From Tetraselmis striata (taxonomy: Eukaryota; Chlorophyta; Chlorodendrophyceae; Chlorodendrales; Chlorodendraceae), in NCBI GenBank assembly GCA_006384855.1, contig VCJN01001046.1, positions 50,599-114,598 of the forward strand: a stretch of DNA of 64,000 nt. The letters run 5' to 3'. Under the pieces are notes generated by a model. It worked only from the letters and a program-made list of their open reading frames with translations, was not told where the DNA came from and did not search any database. The translations under genes were made by a program, and so were the position numbers. How positions within the stretch are numbered: position 1 is the stretch's first letter; each line of letters begins with the position of its first letter. Shown here in pieces: positions 53,397-64,000 of the stretch.

Positions 53397-54969
53397 CTAC
53401 CGATCGTCTGAGCAGGCGATGACAATGCGCGTGTCAGCCATGTAGACTAGCCACGCTGGGGAGTCGGGCGAGTATCCAACGAAGATACCCTTGCGGGCTG
53501 AGTGAGCGAGCTTGCGCCAATTCTCTCGGGGTGTGTGGACATAGGCTGGACACCCAAATACTCGCAAGTAGGTCAGGTCGGGCGCGGTGCTGGTGACTTT
53601 CCGCAGCGGGGTGTCCGCAACACCTCGTCGCATAATGCGGTTGTGGATGTGGACTGCGACCATCATACCAAACTCCCAGTGTGAGTCTGCGAAAGCGGCA
53701 TGGGTAAGCATGCAGCGCGCCCAGGTACCGAGATTGCGCCACGAGTGCTCAAAGAGGCCATTCTGAAACTGGCTGTACGGGGCTGCATATGTGCGACGCA
53801 CTTGCAAGTCGTTGCGGGCGGCAATGTATGATGCGCTCCAGAACGCGGTGTCATTGTCCAGTCGTAGGGCCTGTACAGTGATTCCGAGGTTGACGACCAT
53901 TGTGTTAGTGAAGACGCGGAGACAGGTAACTGTTGTAGAGCGATAGCGCGCGAAGTACAGGCACGCCATGGATGAGGCGTAGTCGAAGGCGCCACAGCAG
54001 TGGGTATTGCCTTGCAGTGATGGAGCTCTGGTCCCCCAGAAATCCCAGCCCACCAGCGAGAAGGGGACAGTGGGTTTGTCGTGGCATCGGCGCGGCATCG
54101 GTAGTGCGGTGGTTGACTTGACTAGTGCACACGCCTCACAAAACGATAAATTGATGTGCTGGAGTTGACCATAGCGGGGGATGTCGTGGTTGTCAGGGCT
54201 GCATCCATTGCCCGCTCATGGAGATGACCGAGACGAGCGTGCCACAACATTTTGATATGTTCCTTTGGTAGTGAGCGCACTGCCAGCAGGCCTGTGGAGA
54301 TGGATGTGTCGGTGGGCGGCGATGAATAAGCAGCAATGATTGCGGTGTTCAGCATAATGAGCTGTCCATTGACCTCAATGGGTGCAGATACGGTGTCGGG
54401 TAGCTGCAGGACACTGCGCTGAGCTGTCATCAGCACCTTGAAATCCTGAGCTGCCCGAGCACTGAACAACCGGAGTACGTGTCCATTTGATTTCGATGCC
54501 AGGTCGGGCCGGGACGTGTAGGCAGTTGCGGACCATATAAGACACAGTGCGTATATCCTCGGTCTGCATAGTTAAGGTGGATTGTGCCCACACCCACTGC
54601 GTAGCCGCCAAGCCCACTGATCCATCGTTGGGCTATAGTTCGGTAATCATCGGCGTTGGCGTAGCCTGCGAAGCAGACTGCTATGTGAGACGTGGCACCG
54701 CTGCCAAAAGCCCATTGGTCAGGAAAGCAGTGGATGCTAGGCAGGGCTGTTTCATCCTTGCAAGATGTCACTGAGATAGCTAGAGCCAACCAGCGAGCAA
54801 CGTTGGCATCAATACACGCTCCAAGTGCACGTCGTAGGTCCTCGGATATACCCGGGAGGTTGAGCGTGGAGTGATCAAAGCCAATGCTTTCGCAGCGGAC
54901 GTCGCAATTGGGGTCTGTCCAGACTCCATCAAGGTTCAGCATTCCGTGGAATGGAGTTGGGCCGTGCAT
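53397..54969 (-). pseudogene. Copia-2 protease, GAG-pre-integrase and integrase
   Basis: 54969-54430 carries the methyltransferase C-terminal block and then a protease-like site in which FGSGATSH replaces the usual F-DSG-ATSH, so the catalytic Asp is lost. 54469-54122 holds WHARLGHLHERAM of the GAG-pre-integrase zinc site. 54098-53397 is a 233-codon integrase frame with the first Asp region (VGWDFWG), RLDNDTAF and NGLFEHSWRN (DDE), ending in GYSPDSPAWLVY. It is about as similar to Copia-1 as a distinct subfamily would be. Confidence 0.88.
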
Positions 54970-55771
54970 TCTGTATACCCAGGTGCCCTTGTGGGACAGG
55001 AGTTTCGGAAGGACGCTGACTTTCAGATGCGGGGGAGCCGCCCATGCAGGCGAGAAGTCAGCATGTCATCCAGTGTCACTGGTGGTCTCACACATCGCTG
55101 ACAGTGTCATCGCAGAGCATCGAGAATGTGAATGTTGGTCCAGACTGTAATGTCACGCTGTGCGGTAAAGCCCATTTCGTGCACTCATGCGAGCATGGGC
55201 TGCCCAACGGCCGCGCGGATCTGCTGTGATTGAGCCGCGCCGGTGACATTTTCCACCACATTGTTGGCGCTGGATCTCTCAAATGAGTATAGTGGTTACA
55301 TAGAATGCATGTGCTCGGTTGTCTCGCATGCCTAGACCGAGGCCCGCAACAGAGAAGGGTTGACACTGTGGGGAGCTGACCAACATGTCGATAGTTGGCA
55401 GGGACTTGAATTCCTTAGCCGAGAGTTGGTTGATATTTTGTGATATGGGAGGCGGTCAAACGCATTGTCCACGGCCACACGTGGCAGGCTGTGAGAAATT
55501 TTTTGCGTTGCAGAGTACGTAGCTCTGACTGAGCTGCAACTGCAATTGCACGGTCATTCTCTACCAGTGTCACCATATTGAAACGATGCCCCAATGAGCA
55601 CGGCTCATCAAGGATGGCGAAGGCTGCCCCGCTGCAGAGGCCAACGTAGTGAATAGGCCGTGACTTGCTGAAGGCTGTGCTGTTGGGCTTCAGGTGTTGA
55701 ATCTCTGCCAGTGGGGCAATGATGTCATCAATGTCACGCTCTCGCTGTTGGCATGCAGCCCGTGCAAACAA
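54772..55771 (-). pseudogene. Retrotransposon-borne cytosine-5 DNA methyltransferase (decayed)
   Basis: Motif I and the cofactor region: PIHYVGLCSGAAFAILDEP and NMVTLVENDRAIAVAAQSEL (the VEND step corresponds to the acidic residue that contacts S-adenosylmethionine ribose). Motif IV with the catalytic cysteine: IDMLVSSPQCQPFSVAGLGL, at about 55390-55330. Motif VI: ANNVVENVTGA, at about 55255. A target-recognition-length interval follows with stops. The C-terminal block is VRCESIGFDHSTLNLPGI, then LGACIDANVARWLALAI, at about 54900-54772, comparable to the ReceRlqGFp and GNaVp-pva motifs. The order and spacing are those of a complete C5 methyltransferase of about 330 aa. At least two frameshifts and three stops inactivate this copy. 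The enzyme would methylate cytosine in DNA using S-adenosylmethionine. Confidence 0.85.
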
Positions 55772-56391
55772 TTGCTCTGCAGCGTCAGTGTAGGTGCACC
55801 ATCAATTTGGACGGCGGCGAGCTCGGCGGTGTTCATGCGGTGCGCGTCGTCGCCAGCGTCGCTTGGCGTCGCGCGGTCAATCAGCCCATTGTCGTGGTGG
55901 CGAGCTTCATTGTGGCGTAATTCTGCGAGCGCTGTCCGTGCACGCCTCATCAGGTAGGCACCTCTCAAGGAATCATCATCATAGTCCGGATCGCTGCTGT
56001 CATCAGTGGAGTCGGGAGCGAGAGATGGTATGTCACGGTCGATATCTCCCTCGGCGTGTTCCGTGTGCGTGGAACGCTCGTGCTCATCCTCATCTGGATC
56101 ATTTGATGTCCCTGAGTCGGACTCGAGATCATGCATGTCTCCATCACTGTCTGTCTGGTTTGTGTAGGTATTGCTGACATTCATCAGGTTGCCTAAGCGT
56201 GGAGTGCTGCGCAACCGTCTGGAGTGCGTCGACAGTGGATGCCGTGCCGAGCGCGGGATGTTCCCGGCGGATGCTAAGCGCATTGAACCGCCCCTCGGCT
56301 GTCTTGCGAGCCGATGAGAGCCATAGAAGTCGTAGTCTTGAGGCGTGCTCTGAAGCGCTCCCGCAGCCGCAATTGCAGCTGATCTCTCCAT
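55690..56391 (-). pseudogene. Copia-2 N-terminal ORF in the gag position
   Basis: 233 codons from ATG 56391. The N-terminus is basic, then a strongly acidic Asp/Ser/Glu stretch (DLESDSGTSNDPDEDEHERS) and a helical segment (YLMRRARTALAELRHNEARH). No CCHC zinc knuckle is seen. It overlaps the methyltransferase frame by about 80 bases in another frame; one indel would fuse them. Confidence 0.6.
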
Positions 56392-58550
56392 ATGCTCTGT
56401 GTCAAACTGGCGAGCTAGACGGGTCTTGTCCGGCTGAGCAGGCGTCTTGGGCAGGGGCTAGCGTCTGCCGCCCCGAATGCCTCACACATCTAGCGCTTGG
56501 TGCGGCAGCCACGCAGCAAGAGCGCCGTTCTCTGCGGTGATTCGGCTGGTTCCGACCTATTGGTTAAGTCAAAAGTGCCTAAACATGCTTTCATGACGGT
56601 GGTCCAACTGCGGCAATTTTACCCCTGCTCGCGTAGTGTTCAATGACATTCTTGAGATAACTTTCTGATATTTTCACGCAACGATGTGATTGAAACTGAG
56701 TCTTGAGAGCTGCTCCACGAGGCAGCACACTGCATTATTTAACAATTGTATCACGCCAGACATTTTGCACAGGCGCTCGCCACTGTGCCCCAGCCCCAAA
56801 CAAGCAACGCCCTAGCCTCTTTGCTGACACATTTCCTAACCCATCCGTCATGACAATCCCACCATGAATTTGTTGTCTGCATGCGCCGCCACACCACCCC
56901 TTGCAGTGCTGTTGCCTTAATTGAAACGCCCAATACAGCTCCAGGACTACTCGCGTAGGACCAGTTCTTAGGGTGATAGGGTTTGATTGAACCCTGTGGT
57001 ATAGTTTGAACATAAATGCGCTAAAGTACGCGGTTTCAGGTCATAAAATCTAGATTTTGGTGCCTCAGATTTCGTAAGCAGGTTTCTCAGATTTTGCGAA
57101 AAAGGGCCTGGTGGAAATATGTAGAAACTTACATAAGGGGATGCTGCGCGCTGGCGGCGGCGCGGCGTGGCACGCAGGGCGAGGTACTACTCGCGTACCG
57201 CGTGCAAACCGGAATATGAGTTCATCCCAGCATTAGCTAGACAGTAAGCTTTGAGCATGAAATGGCGCAGCGCAGATGTGTATAGCGAGCATCGCTGGTA
57301 TTATCTTTACATGAGTTAATGCTTTGACAGGCTTGTCTACATCAACCATGAGTGATTCATCACCGCCGTCATTGTCACCCCAAACGAATGGATACCGTTA
57401 CGATAATGATGAACATCTAGCGGTGACATCTTCATTGAGGTAGGCGCATCACACACAATAACAAGTCTGCGTTAAAATTCCCTGAGACTGTAGGGTTTTA
57501 CGGCAGTAGGTTGTAGGGCAATAGCATTTTAGTCTCGTCATCACAAAAATGTTCCTGTATACGCAGGTCGTCGTATATATGAATAGATCCATGGGGATAA
57601 GCCGCTCTTGGGTAAACTCTTTAGCTCTTTAAACAACGGCACACAACAAACAACAAACGCCAGCAAACAACAGTGACATCGGAATATTTAAAACGCCATG
57701 TCAGAAATGCATGTAGTAATGACATCAATCTAGATCAAACCTAGAGGATAAAAACCAAACATGTGAACTCACACCATGGGTTTGTGGAACTGATCAACAG
57801 CAGGCAGGCACTGCAGGCAGGCGCTTGCCACTGTCCGACTATGCTTCCAGTGCTGCATCCCTATGCCACTTGGGGAAGCATCTTTCCGAGCAGTAGCTCC
57901 ACGTCATCCACAGATGCAGGAGAATCTGTTGAACCTGCACGTACCCACCAATGGGCAATGTCCTCAGCCTCCCCAGCCAGACCTCCCTCCCTCTTATAAT
58001 GAGCCGTTTAGCGCTGGGGCATCAGCCTCATGGCGACCTAAACCAGATTCACCCACAGGAAATCTCAATGTCCGCACGTACATTGTACCCAGCGTCTGCT
58101 GTGCTGGTCCATGTTTCACACTAGCGTTTTCCAACGCTTCTGAGCTCCCCGCACAACGTCCTCCCAAAACTATACAGACATGTGGAGTCCCCGCCGCTGA
58201 CAAGATTCATTGTTGTGGCAAAGGAGCAACCTGACACCGTATCTGCGTACCCAATTTGGGCTTAGTGATGCCCGCCAACCACCTACAGCAACATGGCAGG
58301 TTTCTGTCTCCCTTTTCATAACATGAACCCGGGGCCCAATTCCGATCTTAAGCGCCCACTCGATAATGTACTGATTGCTGTCGACATTAGTAGGCTGAGC
58401 ATTTGACCAAGCTTTAAGCTCGCCGCAGCAAGGCATGCACTGTCCCAACGTTAGGCTGTCTTGGTCAGCTAATGAGTGAGCCAACGGCTGGTCCCATGCT
58501 ATCTGGTCCGTGTTCTCTTAAAGGTGCGTCATGGTAATAGTGGGGCTGCA
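56392..58550. other. Intergenic region between Copia-2 and the LRR gene
   Basis: AT-richer than average, without long open frames. It may contain the lost 5' LTR of Copia-2 (next to 56391) and the 3' UTR of the LRR gene (next to 58551). Several short plus-strand frames around 57760-58230 have no family resemblance. No RNA gene was recognised. Confidence 0.5.
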
Positions 58551-61500
58551 CTAAACGAGCCAAGTTGATGGCCAAGTTAGGAGGATGAGGCGGCGGATCA
58601 CCTGAGCTGCGCTGCGACTGGCCCGCTGGGGCCGCCAAGTGACGGCGCACCACAGCGCACGCCTGCAGCGCGGGTCGGACTGCGTTCTCCGCCTCCTCGC
58701 TGTCTTTGCCTGGTTTGTCGGGTCACGCAGCCCGCGGGGCGATGAGAGGCAGGGCGGCCGAAGCCCAATTCCCAGGCGCACCAGCCAATAGACGTAGATG
58801 AAATTATTGCGGGACAGCAGCGAATGTTCTTGCAGGTCGCATGCAAGCCATGTGTGAGTAAGAGTAAAGCTCTCGTCCGTGCGTTGGCACTTGTATTGCG
58901 ACTAGCTTTGCGTAGCTTTTACCCAGGCCGCGCCCCAGCCTCACTCACCATGCAGCAGAAAGTCCTGCAGGCGCAAGTGGAGAACCCATCCCCCGTCTGG
59001 ATTCTTGCGCGGCAGCAGGGCGCGGCACATGGCAGCTCCGGCCTCGGCGCCGATGGTATTGTCTGAAGACAGGCATGCAAAGGCGTGACAATCATGGCAA
59101 CGCGTTTGCTGGAGCCACCCGCCTCGCCTCGCCACAACGTGCCTTCTGTCACACGCATGCCATCGGGTAACGCTACAATGCCATGGGGCGCCACACTATG
59201 CACATCCTGCAGATGCGCTAGTTTTCTACATGATGCTGCAAGTGTGTCCAATGTGGAACGCGCACCATTGGCCCGGCTGTCATTTAGAGCTCGAAGGAAA
59301 GAGCAGCGAGGCAGGGGCATGAGCATTGTAGGGTTGAGAAGACCTAAGCGCGAATGCTGATGCAAAGTACAGGGAGCGGCGGCCACGCTGGCCCAACTGC
59401 ATGCACAGCGCATCACATCCTATACTGCATTCAGCATCCTGAATCCCAACCCGGCAACACCATGAGGCTCAACAATGGCCGCGGTCAACCAATGAATTCG
59501 CGCGGTTGCTGCTGGGCCCATTGGCAGATGCGCAGCGGTTCGTTCCCCGCTCCAAGGCCGGAACATGATCAACACCACGTGGCTCCCGCTTCGATATAAC
59601 AGGGGTGGCGCACCGGCAAGGGAGAGGTAGACGAGGGACCAGCAGCCGGCAGGCTGGCTCTGGCGGGGCTGGATTGCCTCTGCCACCGCCGTTGCGCCCT
59701 CCGAGCCTATCTGATTGCCTGCAAGCCATTCCGCAGAGTCACCAGACGCCCGCGCGAAACTCCTTGGTTACCCAAGCGGTGCAGAGTAGTGCAGAGACGG
59801 TGGTAGATGCCACGTCGTTACTCACCCTGAGCCTGTCCCATGTACCATCAGCTTTGTGCTTGTGGGATGAGATGGAGGCCCTAAATTCATGATATATCTT
59901 TCCGGATATAGCATTTATGGGTGAGATTAGTAATAAGACTATATAGTAAATGAAACTTCCCATCGTTTTATACAATATAGAGGGGGGTCGGGGGGGGGGG
60001 GGGGGGGGGGGGGTGGAGAGACGGGGTCTCAGGCACACCGGCCAGCAGGAGCCGCTGCAGCTTGGTGTTGAACGTCCAGCTGCCCTCTGCGCTCTGCCGA
60101 GGTGCGATAACACTGGCAATGGCTGCCGCCCCAACATCCCCAATGCAGTTCTCTGTAGGGGACATGGCCAATATGTCGCTAGATCAGCCACCTAAACAAG
60201 ACCGCCGGCTCTACTCTTCACAACCCAACACAATAGAGACTGTCATCACCAGCTTGGTCATCTTAGTCCCTCGCACTAGTAGGCACTAGAATACAAGTCA
60301 GGAGCGATTAGCTCTGGGCCCAGTTGATACATATCTGTTTAGGTACATTGCGGCAGTGCAACAACTGTAATGTGCAGGGCTCCATCAGCGCGCATCTACA
60401 GACATATCTGATGGCCGTGGCGCTCACGGCAGGACAGCACAACGGCGGGTTGGGGCGGCTCATTCGCGCGCACACGAGTCCATGTCATGCCCCGCGGCAT
60501 CATGCATGCATGCGGGGGTGGGAGGTGGGTGGGATGGGGTACCGCTGAGCAGCAACTCCTTGAGCGACCCGCCGTACTCCCATGCTCCGCTGGGCTGCTG
60601 CTGCGGGGCCAGTGCCTCCGCGAGGGCCGCCGCGCCCGCTACTCCCATGCCAACGCCTGTGTGTACAGCCGGGACAGCGGACTTTCAGAAGTGGGTCATG
60701 TACACCCCAGCAGCGTGCACGTGGCTAGCAAGGAGACCGTGTGTGTGTGTGTGTGGGGGGGGGGGCGGGCGGGATAGGAATGAGGACATCCGTCGGCGAG
60801 GTGGAATGGCCGGCAGCGACGCTCACCATGCAGGTGGAGGGCGGTGAGAGTTGCGTTGAAAACACCAGCTACCGTCGCCGGGTGCTGCGCGGGGTCGGAG
60901 AGCGGCCGACAGCGCCGCCACCCCCTCGTCCAGCAGGTCATTATCTGCGCGGCGACAGGTGCGTAGCCGCAATGAGCACGGGGTCAGGTGTACCGCCGAC
61001 ATGATCCGCCTCATTGGGGCTGCATCTATCTCAGTGGCTCTGGAGCCTGGGCTGGTCATGCGAATGTAGTCTGCCCGTGCCATGCTTGACATGGGACATT
61101 GGATGAACATTAATGAGTTGAAGCGCGTCGGCCTCAGGTGATCCATGGGGCGGGTTGTTCAGCATGTGGTGGTCATCGGCTCCTACAAGGGCATCATCAC
61201 ACTATTTTCGGGCCTCTACTGCCAGGCCGGGCTAGATAACCTCGGGGTGGGGGAGTGGGGGAGGGATGGGGCGCGGCGCAGGGCGCACACGACAGGTCGA
61301 CCCACTGCAGCACGTCGTTAAAGCGCCACGCTCCGTCAGCAGCCTGGCGGGGCACGAGCGCCGATGCGACCGCCTGCGCTCCAGCGCTGGTGATGCCCAT
61401 CTCTGCGCACCGCATGCGGGCAGAATGGTGCGGCCGCAGCATGGTGAGGGACAACGCAAGGAGGACATGCTGGGAGCTGGTGGTGTTGGTAAGTCGGGCC

Positions 61501-61805
61501 ATATCATGGGAAGCTATGATGTATCCATCAGCACATGTATCCAGACCATTTATTGGGTTCGCGGGTGGACACAACAATAGATTGCATTGGAGCAACAAGT
61601 CAGAATTTCCGCGGTTTTTTCGTGTTGTGTTCTGATATATTTCCATATAAATCGAGTTTTCTCTTCGCTGGGGGGGGGGGGGGGGGGGGGGAGGGGGGGG
61701 GGTGGGGGGGGGGGGGGGGGGGGTCGAAACGACAATGCTACGCAAACCCAAAGCATGGCTACGGTCTGGTGCCGACCGCCCTCTCCCCCATCTACACGCG
61801 CGCGC

Positions 61806-61842
<37 letters not shown>

Positions 61843-63556
61843 TGTGTACGTGTCTGAAAAGGGCGGGTTGGCGCACGGGTGTGTCTGAGCGCGGTCAGCT
61901 TGTCATTGAATACCCAGCCCGTCTCGCCAGCAGCGGATTTGGGAGCCAGCTGGTAGCTCGCTAGCGCGGACAGCTTCCCCGTCGCCGCGCCAGTTGCCTG
62001 TCATCAAAGCACAGCGCACTGTCAGCATTGCCGAAGGCCCAGGCACAACATGCGTGACACCGCCTCCGCCACGCATGGCCAGGCGCCTTTGGGCAGGTAT
62101 CTCCCTATCGCTGACTTTCCCTTGGCTTGCTCAGTAAAGAACCCTCCCCCCCCCCCCCCCCCCACACACACCCCCCCAAAAAAACAATCGCAAGCATAGA
62201 GGCTCTCACTCAGGGCAGACTCCGCGTTGAGCGCCGGGTGATGCGCCACCGAGTTGTCTGGGTTCAGCCGCCACTGCAGCGCCTCTGCCAGCGCCGCCAG
62301 CCCTTCGCGCCCCTGCCGGTTGGCTGATCAGCCACACATACGCGTAGCAGCGCCATCCGCTCAGCAGGGCAGATGCAAAGTAAGAATGGCAAACACTCGA
62401 TCTATACAGGCGTCGCTGCGCGCGCAGCGTTATGCGGCGGAGCGGCCGCTGTGTGAGATGGGATCATGCTCGCATCATGCGCAGCAAACACGGCAGTTAC
62501 AGCACACCTGCTATCAATAGAACTGCGCACTATATCGATTGAAATAGGAATTATATAAGAAACAAATTCCGAATGTGTGGGGCAACGGGAGCTCACCGAC
62601 GTTGAGGTACCGCAAGGCGGGGCATGGGAAGGCCCACGCAGAGGCAGGACCGGATTGCACGGGGCGCAGCACCTCTGCCAGTGCCCTCACACCCGCATCA
62701 TCCACTTTGTCTCCTGCCGCGGCACACGAGAACGTCGAGCAGCATACCGCTCAAGAAGCCATCACCCACGGCGCAAATCTGCCCTCCGCCATGGCGGGCC
62801 GCGTTTGGGGCCCAAATGAGCGTGCTACCGCGTCCTGTGACGGTCCCGGGTGCTTGGGGGTGGGGCGCAGTAGAGTTGGCGGGATGGGGTGCAGGATCGT
62901 CCCCATCTGTGACTGACAACTTCACCTCGTGTGCCGCTTTACACCGCTACTGATGTTGACTTTCGCACTCACGGATCCTTGTCATGTGGCAAACCAATGC
63001 ATAAACGAGTCATGTTGTGTCCTTTTACGGCAGTATTTCAGTGACGCATTCCCTGTCATAATCACATCTGCATTTGCTAATGTAGGGTGAGCGCAGTTAG
63101 TTTCACTTCGACCTTCACTGAAAACAGGTGTGCTCAACTTATTTTGTCACCCTTGCATGAGCTTCAATTTACTCACATTATATTTCGAAGGTACGCCGAC
63201 GTTGAGGGTTACCTGACGTACGGAGCGCATCCACACATTTAACGGAATTACCAACGCAACACAGAAACTGTAACAGAAAGCGCCACACTGTTTTTACGCT
63301 TCAGCAACATCCCCAAAACCACGCGTGGGCTGACAGAGCAGCACTCGGGACATGCAGAAGTAAGCTGATGGAGCGGTAAGCACCGTGTCGAATGTAGTCG
63401 CGTGAAAATCGCGCTTGTTGGGTTGGGAAGCCAGGTAGATACCTGATACGTTGAGAGAGGTGAGATACGGGTTGGACGCCCAGCTTCCGTCCGGCGCCTC
63501 CACTGGCCGTAGCGCTTCTGCCACGGCGAAGATGCCACCGTTGCCCAAGTCCCGCC
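58551..63556 (-). CDS. Leucine-rich-repeat (RNI-type) protein, one repeat per exon; 5' end probably outside the window
   Basis: Ten minus-strand exons each encode one repeat of about 35-39 residues: 63556-63443, 62713-62597, 62323-62210, 61997-61877, 61402-61289, 60944-60827, 60656-60543, 60152-60039, 59718-59614 and 59062-58949. All start after AG, end before GT and are phase 1 at both ends. The consensus is N-x-IG-x-x-GA-x-A-(V/I)-A-x-AL-x-P, then DGSW-x-FN-x-x-L-x-x-L-x-L (for example NCIGDVGAAAIASVIAPRQS), the pattern of ribonuclease-inhibitor/NLR-type repeats that form a protein-binding solenoid. 61997-61877 and 60944-60827 each carry one extra base that shifts the frame inside the repeat, so the gene is a pseudogene, or the assembly has errors. 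58828-58551 is a tentative last exon (LLSRNNFIYVYWLVRLGIGL, then Arg-rich). No NACHT or other effector domain is in the window. Confidence 0.8.
61670..61840. repeat. Long G-rich run and (GT)n microsatellite in an LRR-gene intron
   Basis: 61670-61723 is almost pure G (C on the sense strand of the gene). 61808-61840 is an uninterrupted GT repeat after a short CG run. Both lie in the intron between 61877 and 61402. Confidence 0.95.
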
Positions 63557-64000
63557 CTGCAGGCAAAGGCAGCATACTCAGCAAACAGTGTCGGCGGCTC
63601 GGCGCATCCGCACGGCAAAACGACATGGCAATTCATAGGAGAAGTTGTAGGCAACCCAGGCAATGAGAGTGACATGATTGGTTTGGAGGGCAACGCGGGG
63701 GGGGGGGGGGGTGAGGCGTGAACGAGTATACTATCAGCTGGCGTACATCTATGCCTGCGTGCGTTTATACACTTGCAGTGATTGTACCAGCTTGGGCAGG
63801 GCGGCTTGTAGGACACGGCGGTGAAGTGTTCAGAATAGTCGTGAGAGTGCGTGCGCCATTAAGGTGGCCGGCAGCGTGGGTCGAGCAGTTCCGAAATGAT
63901 CAAATTAAAAAGAGATTTATATGAGGTGGGCAGGCATACTTCCTTAGACATCTAGCATAACCCGTTGTTGGAATTATGTAACGCGATTGGGATACTGTAA
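63557..64000. other. Region upstream of the first visible LRR exon
   Basis: It is either an intron or the 5' region of the LRR gene. A G run lies near 63698-63711. No further repeat exon was found up to the window edge. Confidence 0.45.

Larger units (their letters stand above)
51391..56391 (-). mobile_element. Copia-2, decayed Copia-like retrotransposon encoding a cytosine-5 DNA methyltransferase
   Basis: In minus-strand order it contains an acidic gag-position ORF, a C5 methyltransferase, protease-like region, integrase, part of RT, and RNase H. The end (AATSEEGC) matches the end of the Copia-1 polyprotein (PATSEEGC), so the two belong to related lineages. There are numerous frameshifts and stops, and the RT palm is deleted. 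LTRs were not identified. It is much older than Copia-1. Confidence 0.88.

Overview
This is a window of nuclear DNA from a GC-rich eukaryote. Its genes have many introns with canonical GT-AG borders and consistent reading phase, and they encode eukaryotic families (a PITH-domain protein, a thrombospondin-repeat subtilase with a membrane anchor, ribonuclease-inhibitor-like leucine-rich repeats). The retroelements are PAT/DIRS-like, Copia-like and LINE-like. There are long C/G homopolymers and many micro- and minisatellites. A unicellular alga or similar protist fits best. Nothing here fixes the species, and no bacterial-type gene organisation was seen.

Four host genes can be reconstructed exon by exon. 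(1) A complete six-exon PITHD1-like gene (1105-3686, +, 210 aa). (2) A convergent six-exon phytanoyl-CoA dioxygenase family gene (8028-5246, -, 283 aa). (3) A large eight-exon gene (41768-49920, +, about 2144 aa) for a secreted, type I membrane-anchored subtilisin-like protease with eight TSP1 repeats, two EGF-like modules, a transmembrane helix and a cytoplasmic tail. (4) A leucine-rich-repeat gene (63556-58551, -), probably incomplete at its 5' end, in which each of ten exons encodes one repeat in the same phase.

Everything between the host genes is mainly mobile and repetitive DNA. 8616-13525 is a nearly intact PAT-like tyrosine-recombinase retrotransposon with split direct repeats; a decayed relative lies at 14.9-16.1 kb. 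18.6-20.0 kb and 32.8-39.1 kb hold copies of a LINE-like family with short AATTTC-type tails and 11-bp target duplications; one copy is nested in another and one lies inside a 67-bp minisatellite. 20.3-22.3, 25.6-25.8 and 27.3-29.2 kb hold an unrecognised family ('family Y') coding on the minus strand. A young Copia element (22276-25642) is inserted into one of its copies. A second, decayed Copia element occupies 56.4-51.4 kb on the minus strand. Satellites occur at 25.8-27.1 kb (188 bp, then 30 bp) and 31.5-32.5 kb (192 bp). A dispersed repeat ('family R') occurs at 1-640, 16.2-16.65 and 39.97-40.6 kb.

The most notable observation is that the Copia elements carry a cytosine-5 DNA methyltransferase module upstream of protease and integrase. 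The decayed copy at 56-51 kb shows motifs I, IV (PQCQPFS), VI (ENV) and the C-terminal conserved block in the right order. The young copy at 22-25 kb keeps only the C-terminal block, fused to the protease. The young copy has also lost gag and reverse transcriptase and carries a perfect 63-bp inverted repeat, yet it retains one 792-codon reading frame between almost identical LTRs.
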